This document shows, one piece after another, positions 1 through 7,095 of a stretch of 13,664 nucleotides of DNA. Source of the stretch: Elioraea sp964533585 (GTDB taxonomy: Bacteria > Pseudomonadota > Alphaproteobacteria > Acetobacterales > Acetobacteraceae); the NCBI GenBank assembly GCA_964533585.1, contig CAZHMM010000105.1, forward strand, positions 1 to 13,664. Direction: 5' to 3'. Made by a program: the position numbers and the translations under genes. How positions within the stretch are numbered: the stretch's first letter is position 1; every line of letters begins with the position of its first letter. The notes below the pieces were generated by a model, which worked only from the letters and a program-made list of their open reading frames with translations, ran no database searches and was not told the origin of the DNA.

Positions 1-768
1 CGGGTGCGCAACATCGCCCGCGCCGAGGCCGAACGCCGGGTGGCCGAGGCGCTGGATCTGGTGCAGCTCGGTCCGCTGAAGGATCGCCGGCCGAGCCAGC
101 TCTCGGGCGGGCAGCAGCAGCGCGTGGCGCTGGCGCGTGCGCTGGTGTTCCAGCCGGCGCTGCTGCTGCTCGACGAGCCGCTCTCGGCGCTCGACAAGAA
201 GCTGCGCGCCGAATTGCAGGTCGAGCTGAAGGCGCTGCATCGCCGCGTCGGGCTCACCTTCATCTACGTCACGCACGACCAGGAGGAGGCGCTGTCGATG
301 TCCGACAGCATCGCCATCCTGCGCGACGGCCGGCTGGTGCAGGAGGGTCCGCCCGGCACGCTCTACGAACGCCCGGCCACCCGCTTCGTCGCCGACTTCC
401 TCGGCAAGTCGAACTTCCTCGCCGGGCGGATCGTCGAGCGGCGCGCGGACGGCTTCGCCTATGCGGTCGATGGCGCGCGCTTCGTGCAGGACGGGCCCGC
501 GCCCGCGGGCGAGCACGTGCTGATCGCGCTTCGCCCCGAGAAGATCGGCATCGCCGCGGAGGGCGAGAGCGCACCGAACATGGTCGAGGGCACGATCACC
601 GCCTGGTCGTATTTCGGCACGTCCTTCGCGCTTGCCGTCGAGACCGGGACGGCCGGCACGGTGCAGGTGACGGTGCCGGCCTGGCGCTGTCCGGTCGAGC
701 CGGCGGAGGGGCGGCGCGTGCGCCTCGCCTGGCCGGCCGACGCGTCGGTGCCGGTCGTGCAGGACTGA
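1..768 (+). CDS. ABC importer ATP-binding protein, PotA-like (5' end cut by window)
   Basis: This is the nucleotide-binding subunit of a polyamine/cation-type ABC importer, which would hydrolyse ATP at the inner face of the membrane. The reading frame is open from base 1, so the GTG at base 4 is probably not the true start. About 100 N-terminal residues, including Walker A, lie outside the window. Visible parts are the signature LSGGQQQR (from base 100), Walker B LLLLDEP (catalytic region near 172), the D-loop SALD, and the switch histidine in YVTHDQEEA (codon at 274). A C-terminal TOBE-like beta domain contains the typical ALRPEKI motif (around 527-548). The stop overlaps the start of the next permease (ATGA), which ties it to the downstream two-permease system. 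The family call is secure; the polyamine-type assignment rests on the permease types and is less certain. Confidence 0.93.
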   Translation, partial: RVRNIARAEAERRVAEALDLVQLGPLKDRRPSQLSGGQQQRVALARALVFQPALLLLDEPLSALDKKLRAELQVELKALHRRVGLTFIYVTHDQEEALSMSDSIAILRDGRLVQEGPPGTLYERPATRFVADFLGKSNFLAGRIVERRADGFAYAVDGARFVQDGPAPAGEHVLIALRPEKIGIAAEGESAPNMVEGTITAWSYFGTSFALAVETGTAGTVQVTVPAWRCPVEPAEGRRVRLAWPADASVPVVQD

Positions 769-1652
769 TGACGACGCTTGCCGCGACCCTGCCGCGAACG
801 GCGCCGCAGGCGCGCGTGCTCGGCGCGTCGTTCTCGTGGTGGCTGCTGATCGCGCCGGCGCTGGTGCTGATGGTGGCGTTCTACGCCTTCCCGCTCGCCG
901 AGGTGCTGTGGATCTCGTTCACCGAGCCCGAGCCGGGGCTCGGCAACTACGAGCGCCTGGTCACCAGCGCGGCCTTGCAGCGCGTCTGGATGACGACGCT
1001 GCGCATCTGCGTCATCACCACCGCGATCACGCTGGTGGCGGGCTACGTGGTCGCCTATGCGCTCGTCTCGGCGCCGCCGCGGATGCAGCGCTGGATGTTC
1101 GTCTGCGTGCTGCTGCCCTTGTGGATCAGCGTGCTGGTGCGCGCTTTCGCCTGGGTGACGCTGCTGCGCCGCCAGGGCGTGGTGAACGAGGCGCTGCTCG
1201 GCATCGGCCTGATCGACCAGCCCTTGCGGCTGATCTGGAACGAGTTCGGCATCGCCGTCGGCATGGTGCACTACATGATCCCCTACGCCGTGCTGCCGCT
1301 CTATGCCTCGATGCGCGACATCGACCCGCGCCTCGTGCCGGCCGCGCGCGGCCTCGGCGCCACGCCGCTCGAAGCGTTCCGCCGCGTCTTCCTGCCGCTG
1401 ACCCTGCCCGGCATCGTCGCCGCGACGGTGCTGGTGTTCATCTTCTCGCTCGGCTTCTACGTCACGCCGGCGATCCTCGGCGGCGGGCGGACGCTGATGG
1501 TCGCCGAGTACATCAAGCTCCAGATCCTCGACCTGATCCGCTGGGGCGTGGGCACGATGATGGCGAGCACGCTGCTGGTCGCGGTCGTGCTGGTGCTGGC
1601 GATCTTTGCCCGCGTCGTCGATTTCCGGCGCCTGTTCGGCAGCAGGCACTGA
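768..1652 (+). CDS. ABC importer permease, PotB-like
   Basis: This is the first inner-membrane permease of the polyamine/opine-type importer, 294 aa. A hydrophobic segment follows a short N-terminal tail (WWLLIAPALVLMVAFYAFPL), and about six membrane segments can be recognised. The BPD_transp_1 EAA-type cytoplasmic loop lies near residues 184-216 (DPRLVPAARGLGA, then FLPLTLPG), where the ATPase docks. The ATG at 768 overlaps the previous stop as ATGA, so translation is probably coupled; no strong Shine-Dalgarno is visible. Length and the PRLVPAARGLGA loop fit PotB/PotH-type permeases better than sugar permeases. The substrate cannot be read from this protein. The solute-binding protein for this importer is not in the window and probably lies upstream. 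Confidence 0.93.
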   Translation: MTTLAATLPRTAPQARVLGASFSWWLLIAPALVLMVAFYAFPLAEVLWISFTEPEPGLGNYERLVTSAALQRVWMTTLRICVITTAITLVAGYVVAYALVSAPPRMQRWMFVCVLLPLWISVLVRAFAWVTLLRRQGVVNEALLGIGLIDQPLRLIWNEFGIAVGMVHYMIPYAVLPLYASMRDIDPRLVPAARGLGATPLEAFRRVFLPLTLPGIVAATVLVFIFSLGFYVTPAILGGGRTLMVAEYIKLQILDLIRWGVGTMMASTLLVAVVLVLAIFARVVDFRRLFGSRH

Positions 1653-1653
1653 G

Positions 1654-2442
1654 ATGGACCGCTCCGCCCAGGCCGGCCCCGTCGCCAATGTGCTCGCCTG
1701 GTCGGTGCTGCTGTTCCTGCTGCTGCCGATCAGCATCGTCTTCCCGCTGAGCCTCACCGACCAGCGTTTCCTGTCGCTGCCCTACGAGGCGCCGAGCCTC
1801 CAGCACTACGTGACCTTCTTCACCTCGGAACGCTGGCTCACCAGCACCTGGCAGAGCCTGGTGATCGCGGTGTTCTCGACCGTGCTGGCGGTGGCGACCG
1901 GCACGCTCTGCGCGATCGGCTGCTGGAAGCTCTCGACGCGGCTGACCGATCTCGTGCGCGTGCTGATGCTGCTGCCGATCATCGTGCCCTCGATCGTCTA
2001 TGCGCTCGGCATCTACCGGCTGTGGATCCGGCTCGATCTGCTCGACACCTATCTCGGCATCATCCTGGTGCACGGCGTGACCGGCATCCCGTACGTGATG
2101 ATCACGGTCTCGGCGACGCTGGCGAATTTCGACCCGCGGCTGGAACAGGCGGCGCGCAGCATGGGCGCCAACCTGTCGCAGACGCTGCGCTGGGTGATCA
2201 TGCCGCGCGTCATGCCGGGCATCGCCTCGGGCGCGATCTTCGCCTTCATCCATTCCTGGGACGAGGCGGTGCTGATCCTGTTCATCGCGTCACGCGCGCT
2301 GTTCACCCTGCCGCGGCGGATGTGGGACGGCATCAACGAGAATCTCGACCCGGTGATGGCGGTGGCGGCCTGCGTGATGATCCTGCTGTCGATGCTGATG
2401 CTCGCCGGCGATCTTTGGCTGCGGAGGAGGCGGGAACGATGA
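1654..2442 (+). CDS. ABC importer permease, PotC-like
   Basis: This is the second inner-membrane permease of the same importer, 262 aa from the ATG at 1654, one base after the previous stop (TGA G ATG). The frame extends upstream to 1606, but those 16 codons overlap the previous gene and lack family features, so the later ATG is chosen. The N-terminal membrane segment (VLAWSVLLFLLLPISIVFPL) and several more hydrophobic stretches are clear. The EAA loop lies near residues 156-188 (FDPRLEQAARSMGA, then MPRVMPG). The SFIH-like stretch FAFIHSWDEAVL is typical of PotC/PotI permeases. Its end overlaps the start of the amidohydrolase gene as ATGA, so transporter and enzyme are likely made together. 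Confidence 0.93.
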   Translation: MDRSAQAGPVANVLAWSVLLFLLLPISIVFPLSLTDQRFLSLPYEAPSLQHYVTFFTSERWLTSTWQSLVIAVFSTVLAVATGTLCAIGCWKLSTRLTDLVRVLMLLPIIVPSIVYALGIYRLWIRLDLLDTYLGIILVHGVTGIPYVMITVSATLANFDPRLEQAARSMGANLSQTLRWVIMPRVMPGIASGAIFAFIHSWDEAVLILFIASRALFTLPRRMWDGINENLDPVMAVAACVMILLSMLMLAGDLWLRRRRER

Positions 2443-4040
2443 CGGGACTGAGCGCGGCGCAGCGCGACGCGGCGGCCTGGGTGGCGGCGCAGGCGGCGTC
2501 GCTGTCGGCGGATCACCTGCATCTCTGGCGCCTCGCCGAGCCCTCCTGGCGCGAGTACCGCTCCGCCGCCTGGTTCGTCGAGCGGCTTCGGCGCGAGGGG
2601 TTCACGGTCGAGGAGGGCACCGCCGGGATGCCGACGGCGTTCCGCGCCACCTGGACCGCGCCCGGCACGCAGGCGGGCGCGCCGGTGCTCGCCACCATCG
2701 CCGAGTACGACGCCGTGCCCGGCACCAGCCAGGAGCCGGTGGCGCGGCGCGAGCCGCGGGCGGGGACGCATCTGCACACCGCGGGCCACACCGATCCGCA
2801 CTCGGCGCTCGGCATCGGCGCGCTCGCCGGCACGCTGGCCGCCAAGCACGCGATGGAGAAGCACGGACTGAAGGGCACGCTGGTGCTGATGGGCGAGCCT
2901 GCCGAGAAGATGTGCGGCTCCAAGCCCGTCCACGCCGCGCACGGCTTCTATGACCGGTTCACCGCGGCGATCTCCTGGCACCCGACCTCGTTCCTGAGCC
3001 TCGCGAACTCCTGCCTGTGGGACACGCACTGCGCCACCTACTGGTCGCGCATCTACACCTTCGAGTGCCTGGAGCCCGAGACCTGGTCATCCTCGATCGC
3101 GCGGACGGGCGTGCACTCCTCGCACTCGGTGAGCCGCGCGCCGGGCGCGCTCGACGCGGTGTGCCTGATGTACACCGCGGCGAAGTACCTCAAGGAGAAC
3201 ATGCTGCCGCATCAGGGCGCGTGGTCGCTGAACGAGGCGATCCTCCAGGCCGGACAGGCGACGGCCGACAACCTGCCGCCCGGACTCGCGGTGATCCAGT
3301 ACGCGCTGCGCGCGCCGACCATCGAGATGCAGGAGCGGGTCTGGACGGTGCTGGACCGCAACGCCGACCACGTCGCGGCGATGACCCACTGCACGGTGCG
3401 CAAGGACTGGGTGACCAAGACGCGGCCCGGCCTCGCCAATCACGCGATCGCCCAGGCGACCTTCGATGTGTTCGCTGGCCTCGGCCCGCCCAGCTATTCG
3501 GCGGAGGCCGTCGCCTTCGCCAACGAGCTGCGCGTGGCCTGCGGCGCCGAGCCCGTGCCCGATCCGTTCCCCGCCGAGATCCAGCGCCTCTGCACGCCGC
3601 AGGCCGCGGAAGCCGCGCTGCGCGCGCATCTGCCGCCCTGGCAGAAGAACTACACCTCGGACGACTACACCGACTGGACCTGGCACTGCCCGACCGCGCG
3701 GCTCTATGTCGGGCGGTCGCAGCTGCGCGTCGATGCGCCGGGCCGCAACTGGCCCGACTGGACGCGCTACGCGATGGGCGGGCATCCGGCCTGCATCGAC
3801 CCGATGTGGCTGAAGGCCGCCGAGGTGACGGGCGCGACCTTCGTCGGGCTGCTGGAGCAGCCCGCGTTGCTGGAGAAGGCGCGCGCGGAGTTCGACGAGC
3901 GGACGGGCGGCGGCGTCGGCGGATCGCGCTGGCTGGCGCCCCTGCTGCCGAAGGACTTCGCCGCGCCGATCCACCACCGCTGGCCGGAATACGTCGAGAC
4001 CGCACGCGGCCCCGAATACACGATCCCCGCGCCACGCTGA
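2439..4040 (+). CDS. M20-family amidohydrolase, AbgB-like, with altered metal site
   Basis: This 533-aa protein resembles the M20 peptidase/AbgB (aminobenzoyl-glutamate utilisation B) branch, zinc or manganese enzymes that cleave amide bonds of N-acyl amino acids or small conjugates. No signal peptide is seen, so it is probably cytosolic. The start at 2439 overlaps the permease stop (ATGA) and is preceded by GGAGGAGG at 2423-2430. Visible M20 landmarks are HTAGHTDPH at residues 113-121, GEPAEK at 153-157 with Glu156 as probable general base, SWHP with His181, and GGHPA with His449 near the C-terminus. The family usually has CGHD in the first motif and PAEE in the second. Here the Cys is Ala115 and the second Glu is Lys157, so two expected metal ligands are missing. 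Nearby His113, Asp119, His121 or Cys159 might compensate. Family membership is likely; substrate and activity are unknown. Confidence 0.82.
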   Translation: MTGLSAAQRDAAAWVAAQAASLSADHLHLWRLAEPSWREYRSAAWFVERLRREGFTVEEGTAGMPTAFRATWTAPGTQAGAPVLATIAEYDAVPGTSQEPVARREPRAGTHLHTAGHTDPHSALGIGALAGTLAAKHAMEKHGLKGTLVLMGEPAEKMCGSKPVHAAHGFYDRFTAAISWHPTSFLSLANSCLWDTHCATYWSRIYTFECLEPETWSSSIARTGVHSSHSVSRAPGALDAVCLMYTAAKYLKENMLPHQGAWSLNEAILQAGQATADNLPPGLAVIQYALRAPTIEMQERVWTVLDRNADHVAAMTHCTVRKDWVTKTRPGLANHAIAQATFDVFAGLGPPSYSAEAVAFANELRVACGAEPVPDPFPAEIQRLCTPQAAEAALRAHLPPWQKNYTSDDYTDWTWHCPTARLYVGRSQLRVDAPGRNWPDWTRYAMGGHPACIDPMWLKAAEVTGATFVGLLEQPALLEKARAEFDERTGGGVGGSRWLAPLLPKDFAAPIHHRWPEYVETARGPEYTIPAPR

Positions 4041-4055
4041 CGCCGCAACAACACG

Positions 4056-4062
4056 AAGGAGG
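4056..4062 (+). promoter_or_regulatory. Shine-Dalgarno deciding a GTG start
   Basis: AAGGAGG lies 7 bases upstream of the GTG at 4070 and 16 bases upstream of the ATG at 4079. The spacing favours the GTG as the start of the arginine-deiminase-like gene. The 29 bases between the amidohydrolase stop and this GTG hold no visible terminator, so the gene is read as part of the same operon. Confidence 0.65.
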
Positions 4063-4069
4063 AACGGTC

Positions 4070-5077
4070 GTGTCGATCATGACCGAGGGCGAGTTCCGCT
4101 ACAACATGCTGATCAAGACCTTCGCCTCGCGCCCCTCGCCGGGCTTCGAGGACGCGAGCGAGCAGCAGGCGGTGTGGGGCCGGCGCTGGGGTTGCAGCAA
4201 CGATGTCGGACGCTTGCGCGTGGTGCTGATGCACCGGCCGGGCGACGAGCTCAGCATCGTCGATCCGGCGAAGCGGATCGAGCATCTCGGCGCCTATGGC
4301 GACACCGAGACGGGATGGTACTGGCGCGGCCGCGAGATCCCCGATCTCGCCACCCAGCAGGCCCAGCATGACGGGCTGGTCGCGGCGCTGCGCGAGGAAG
4401 GGGTGGAGGTCGTGTTCCTCGACCGTTGCGCGGCCGGCAAGATGAAGTCGGTCTACACGCGCGACCAGGTGATCGCGGTGGACGGGGGCGCGATCGTCTG
4501 CCGGATGGGTGCGCCGATCCGCCGCGGCGAGGAGGCGCCGGCGACCGGGACGCTGGCGCGCCTCGGCATGCCGATCCTGCGCACGGTGCACGGCACCGGC
4601 ATCATGGAGGGCGGCTCCTTCGCCTTCATCACGCCCAAGGTCGCGGTGGTCGGCCTCTCGTCACGCGTGAACGAGGCGGGGGCGGATCAGGTCGAGGACG
4701 TGCTGCGCGTGCAGGGCGTGCAGCTCCTGCGGGTGCACCTCACCGGCTATCGGCTGCACATCGACGGCGCCTTCGTCATGATCGACGTGGACACCGCCAT
4801 CATCAATCCGGTGCAGCTGCCGTTCTGGTTCCTGGAGACGCTGAAGGAGATGAAGATCCGCACCATCGAGGTGCACCCGGACGATCCGGTGTGGACGATC
4901 AACTGCCTCGCCGTCGCGCCCGGACGCGTGCTGATGGCGGACGCCGTCAGCCCCTACACGGCCGAGGCGTTGGACAAGGCGGGGATCAGCGTGCGGATCG
5001 TGCCCTACAGCGCGGTCTATCAGGGCGGCGGTGGCATCCACTGCTCGACCGCGCCGCTGGTGCGCGACCCGATCTAG
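4070..5077 (+). CDS. Arginine deiminase/amidinotransferase-superfamily enzyme
   Basis: This 335-aa protein belongs to the guanidino-group-modifying superfamily (arginine deiminase, dimethylarginine dimethylaminohydrolase, amidinotransferases), which attacks a guanidinium carbon through a cysteine. The full catalytic set is visible: YTRDQ with Asp132, EGGSF with Glu180, HIDGAF with His230 and Asp232, and the nucleophile Cys325 in GGGIHCSTAPL close to the C-terminus. These match the Asp/Glu/His-x-Asp/Cys layout known for arginine deiminase. The protein is shorter than classical arginine deiminase (about 410 aa) and longer than most DDAH proteins. The N-terminal WGRRWGCSNDVGRL and MHRPGDEL segments are also typical of the superfamily. 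It is probably cytosolic. Being last in a transporter-amidohydrolase operon, it probably acts on a guanidino product released from the imported compound. Hydrolase versus amidinotransferase activity cannot be decided from sequence. Confidence 0.88.
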   Translation: MSIMTEGEFRYNMLIKTFASRPSPGFEDASEQQAVWGRRWGCSNDVGRLRVVLMHRPGDELSIVDPAKRIEHLGAYGDTETGWYWRGREIPDLATQQAQHDGLVAALREEGVEVVFLDRCAAGKMKSVYTRDQVIAVDGGAIVCRMGAPIRRGEEAPATGTLARLGMPILRTVHGTGIMEGGSFAFITPKVAVVGLSSRVNEAGADQVEDVLRVQGVQLLRVHLTGYRLHIDGAFVMIDVDTAIINPVQLPFWFLETLKEMKIRTIEVHPDDPVWTINCLAVAPGRVLMADAVSPYTAEALDKAGISVRIVPYSAVYQGGGGIHCSTAPLVRDPI

Positions 5078-5601
5078 CCTGCCAACCGCGGGCGGTTCCA
5101 GGGCATCGCCGCGAGCAGCCGCGCCATGCCGCAGAACCCGCTGACGCCGGCGAACACCAGTCCGGCGCCGGCGAAGGCCGGCAGGGCGAGGAACCAGGGC
5201 GACACCAGCCAGGCCAGCAGGAAGCCGAGCAGGATCATCGTGCCGACGGCGATCTGCACCTGGCGCTGGAGCTCGAGCGGCGCGCGCGGGTCGCGGTGCA
5301 CCGGCAGGCCGGAGGCCTTCCACGCCTCGATCCCGCCCTTCAGCAGGTAGGCTTCGGGGAACGCGCGCGCGAACAGCCGGGCGGCGTTCGCGGTCGTGCG
5401 GTTGCCGCTGCGGCAGGTGAACACCACCGCCTTGCCGGCCTCGGCATCGAGGTCGTGACGATCCCAGGCCGCGAGCGGCACCAGCCGCGCGCCGCGGATG
5501 TGCTCGCGCGCATACTCGTCGGGGTCACGGATGTCGATCAGCACCGCGGTCCCCTCGTCGAGGCGGCGCTTCAGCGTGGTCGGGTCGATGAACTGGGCCA
5601 T
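5074..5601 (-). CDS. Rhodanese-domain protein with C-terminal DUF2892-like membrane domain
   Basis: This 175-aa protein has an N-terminal rhodanese domain (about residues 5-102) with DIRDPDEY and active-site loop CRSGNRT, in which Cys63 would carry the persulfide. GGIEAW and GLPV near residues 89-100 are standard rhodanese features. The C-terminal part (about 112-165) contains two hydrophobic segments (near 115-135 and 138-158) and a GFCGMA motif, resembling the DUF2892 domain of YgaP-type inner-membrane rhodaneses. It probably handles sulfane sulfur at the membrane. The ATG has a strong GAGGAGG Shine-Dalgarno five bases upstream. It is divergent from the persulfide-dioxygenase-like gene and ends tail to tail with the preceding operon, the two stop codons sharing CTAG at 5074-5077. 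Confidence 0.93.
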   Translation of the reverse strand: MAQFIDPTTLKRRLDEGTAVLIDIRDPDEYAREHIRGARLVPLAAWDRHDLDAEAGKAVVFTCRSGNRTTANAARLFARAFPEAYLLKGGIEAWKASGLPVHRDPRAPLELQRQVQIAVGTMILLGFLLAWLVSPWFLALPAFAGAGLVFAGVSGFCGMARLLAAMPWNRPRLAG

Positions 5602-5726
5602 GACTGCCTCCTCGGTGCGCCTGCCGCCGAACGTGATACGATGGCCGGCGGCCCCGCACGCATGTCCTTGACCACACCCTAGCCCGACTCTTACCTTCAG
5701 TCCAGCGAAGATAATGGGAGCCAGCC
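5602..5726. promoter_or_regulatory. Divergent intergenic region of the sulfur genes
   Basis: These 125 bases separate two divergent genes and must hold promoters for both. On the + strand a possible sigma-70-like promoter is TTGACC at 5668-5673 with a weak TACCTT at 5692-5697 (18-base spacing). The stretch from about 5668 to 5716 is more A/T-rich than its surroundings. On the - strand only the Shine-Dalgarno of the rhodanese gene is clear. In other bacteria such gene pairs are controlled by BigR/SqrR-type sulfide sensors, but I cannot point to a convincing operator palindrome here. The promoter elements are guesses; the region's role follows from gene layout. Confidence 0.35.
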
Positions 5727-6602
5727 ATGCCAGGAGGTCCGAACCGCCCCGAGGTCCGCAGCTTCTTCCACGAGCCGACCAACACCGCGGCTCATCTGGT
5801 CTGGGACCCGACCACCAAGGAGGCGGCGATCGTCGACTCGGTGCTCGACTACGACGCCGCCGCCGGCCGCACCGACACGGCCTTCGCCGACCAGATCCTG
5901 GCCGGGGCGGCGGAGGAGGGGGTCCGGATCGCCTGGATCCTGGAGACGCACGCGCATGCCGACCACCTTTCGGCCGCGCCCTATCTGAAGGACCGCACCG
6001 GCGCGCCGATCGGCATGGGCAGGCGGATCGTCGAGGTGCAGAAGGTGTTCCGGCCGATCTTCCACGCGACCGACCTGAACCCGGATGGCGGCCAGTTCGA
6101 CCGGCTGTTCGACGACGAGGAGACGTTCCCGCTCGGCAACCTCACCGTGCGCGTGCTGCACACCCCCGGCCACACCCCGGCCTGCTCGACCTACGTGATC
6201 GGCGATGCGGCCTTCGTCGGGGATACGCTGTTCATGCCTGACTACGGCACCGCGCGCGCCGACTTCCCGGGCGGCGATGCGCGCACGCTCTACCGCTCGA
6301 TCCAGCGGGTGCTCTCGTTGCCGACAACGACGCGGCTGTTCCTCTGCCACGACTACAAGGCGAAGGGGCGCGACCACTATGCCTGGGAGACCACGGTGGC
6401 GGAGGAACGTTCCGCCAACGTCCATGTCCGCGACGGCATCACCGAGGACGAGTTCGTGGCGATGCGCGAGGCGCGCGACCGGACCCTGAAGATGCCGGCC
6501 CTGATCATCCCCTCGATCCAGGTGAACATGCGCGCGGGCCGCATGCCGCCGCCCGAGGAGGACGGCAACGTCTATCTGAAGGTGCCGGTCAACCGCCTGT
6601 GA
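5727..6602 (+). CDS. MBL-fold persulfide dioxygenase-like protein (Blh/ETHE1-like)
   Basis: This 291-aa protein has the metallo-beta-lactamase fold of the Blh/ETHE1 group, non-haem iron enzymes that oxidise glutathione persulfide to sulfite and glutathione. Metal-binding motifs are complete: THAHADH (His75, His77, Asp79, His80), HTPGHT (His149), GDTLF (Asp166) and LCHDY (His208). The segment DYGTARADF followed by GGDARTLY is characteristic of this group rather than of true lactamases or glyoxalase II. It is longer than ETHE1 (about 250 aa), with a C-terminal extension like that of Blh proteins. No signal peptide is seen. A GGGAG Shine-Dalgarno precedes the ATG by six bases. Its stop overlaps the start of the thioredoxin gene. 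With the divergent rhodanese it forms a typical sulfide-detoxification pair. Enzyme activity is inferred from family. Confidence 0.9.
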   Translation: MPGGPNRPEVRSFFHEPTNTAAHLVWDPTTKEAAIVDSVLDYDAAAGRTDTAFADQILAGAAEEGVRIAWILETHAHADHLSAAPYLKDRTGAPIGMGRRIVEVQKVFRPIFHATDLNPDGGQFDRLFDDEETFPLGNLTVRVLHTPGHTPACSTYVIGDAAFVGDTLFMPDYGTARADFPGGDARTLYRSIQRVLSLPTTTRLFLCHDYKAKGRDHYAWETTVAEERSANVHVRDGITEDEFVAMREARDRTLKMPALIIPSIQVNMRAGRMPPPEEDGNVYLKVPVNRL

Positions 6603-7033
6603 CCGACGATCTCATCCTCGTCTGCCCGCGTTGCGGGACGCTGAACCGTGTGCCGAAGGCACGGGTCGCGGACCGGCCGAATTGCGGATCGTGCAAGGCG
6701 GCGCTGCTTCCCGGTGCGCCGCTCGAGCCCGATCCCGTGCTGCTCGATCGGCTCATCAACCGCGATCAGCTGCCGTTGCTGCTTGACCTCTGGGCGCCGT
6801 GGTGCGGCCCGTGCCGCAGCTTCGCCCCGGTCTTCGCCGAGGCGGCGTCGCGCCTGCCCGGGCTGCGTTTCGCCAAGCTCGATACCGAAGCCCACCCGGA
6901 CATCGCATCCCGCTTCGGCGTGCGCGCGATCCCGACCCTGATCGGGTTCCGTAACGGCAGGGAGGTCGCCCGGCGCTCCGGTGCGATGCCGCTTGGCGAG
7001 CTTCTGCGCTTCGCGGGGGCGCTCGCCGCCTAG
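6599..7033 (+). CDS. trxC: Thioredoxin 2-type protein with N-terminal zinc ribbon
   Basis: This 144-aa protein has the TrxC layout: an N-terminal zinc-ribbon with two CxxC pairs (Cys9/Cys12 and Cys29/Cys32) followed by a thioredoxin domain with active site WCGPC (Cys69, Cys72) and the cis-proline in AIPT (Pro112). It reduces protein disulfides in the cytosol and, in known systems, is linked to oxidative stress. Length is close to E. coli TrxC (139 aa). The start is a GTG overlapping the previous stop (GTGA), so translation is probably coupled to the persulfide-dioxygenase-like gene. That context suggests it may reduce persulfides or polysulfides produced in the same pathway, which is inference. 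The ATPase, rhodanese and MBL neighbours have similar base composition, so there is no sign of recent transfer. Confidence 0.93.
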   Translation: MTDDLILVCPRCGTLNRVPKARVADRPNCGSCKAALLPGAPLEPDPVLLDRLINRDQLPLLLDLWAPWCGPCRSFAPVFAEAASRLPGLRFAKLDTEAHPDIASRFGVRAIPTLIGFRNGREVARRSGAMPLGELLRFAGALAA

Positions 7034-7095
7034 GGGGCTCGACGGCGTGCCGTCCCCACGGCACCGTGCGCCCGCCAACGCACGGAGGACACGAC
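7034..7095 (+). other. Short leader with overlapping small hairpins before the RraA-family gene
   Basis: The 62 bases between the thioredoxin stop and the RraA-family start contain three small inverted repeats. GACGG/CCGTC (7041-7045 and 7050-7054) and GTGCCGT/ACGGCAC (7047-7053 and 7058-7064, 4-base loop) share bases and cannot form together. CGTGCG/CGCACG (7065-7070 and 7079-7084) ends right at the GGAGG Shine-Dalgarno (7084-7088). No T-run follows, so a classical terminator is not supported. In DNA this GC-rich such stems arise easily by chance. Confidence 0.3.

Noticed and set aside
459..1757. Long antisense open frame (432 codons) opposite the ATPase and first permease genes
   Set aside because: Its product is a low-complexity Arg/His/Gln/Asp-rich string with no domain, and it mirrors well-supported genes on the + strand. 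Long spurious frames are expected at this GC content.
2022..2438. N-terminal extension of the amidohydrolase frame into the permease gene
   Set aside because: The 139 extra codons overlap the permease out of frame and read as Arg/His/Asp-rich shadow sequence. The ATG at 2439 has GGAGGAGG upstream and the usual ATGA overlap.
3017..4069. Upstream extension of the arginine-deiminase-like frame through the amidohydrolase gene
   Set aside because: It reads as Arg/Ala-rich shadow sequence out of frame with a real gene. The superfamily N-terminus begins just after the GTG at 4070.
5710..5715. GATAAT as a -10 promoter box for the MBL gene
   Set aside because: It lies only 11 bases before the start codon and overlaps the ribosome-binding region, and no -35 element is found at the right distance.
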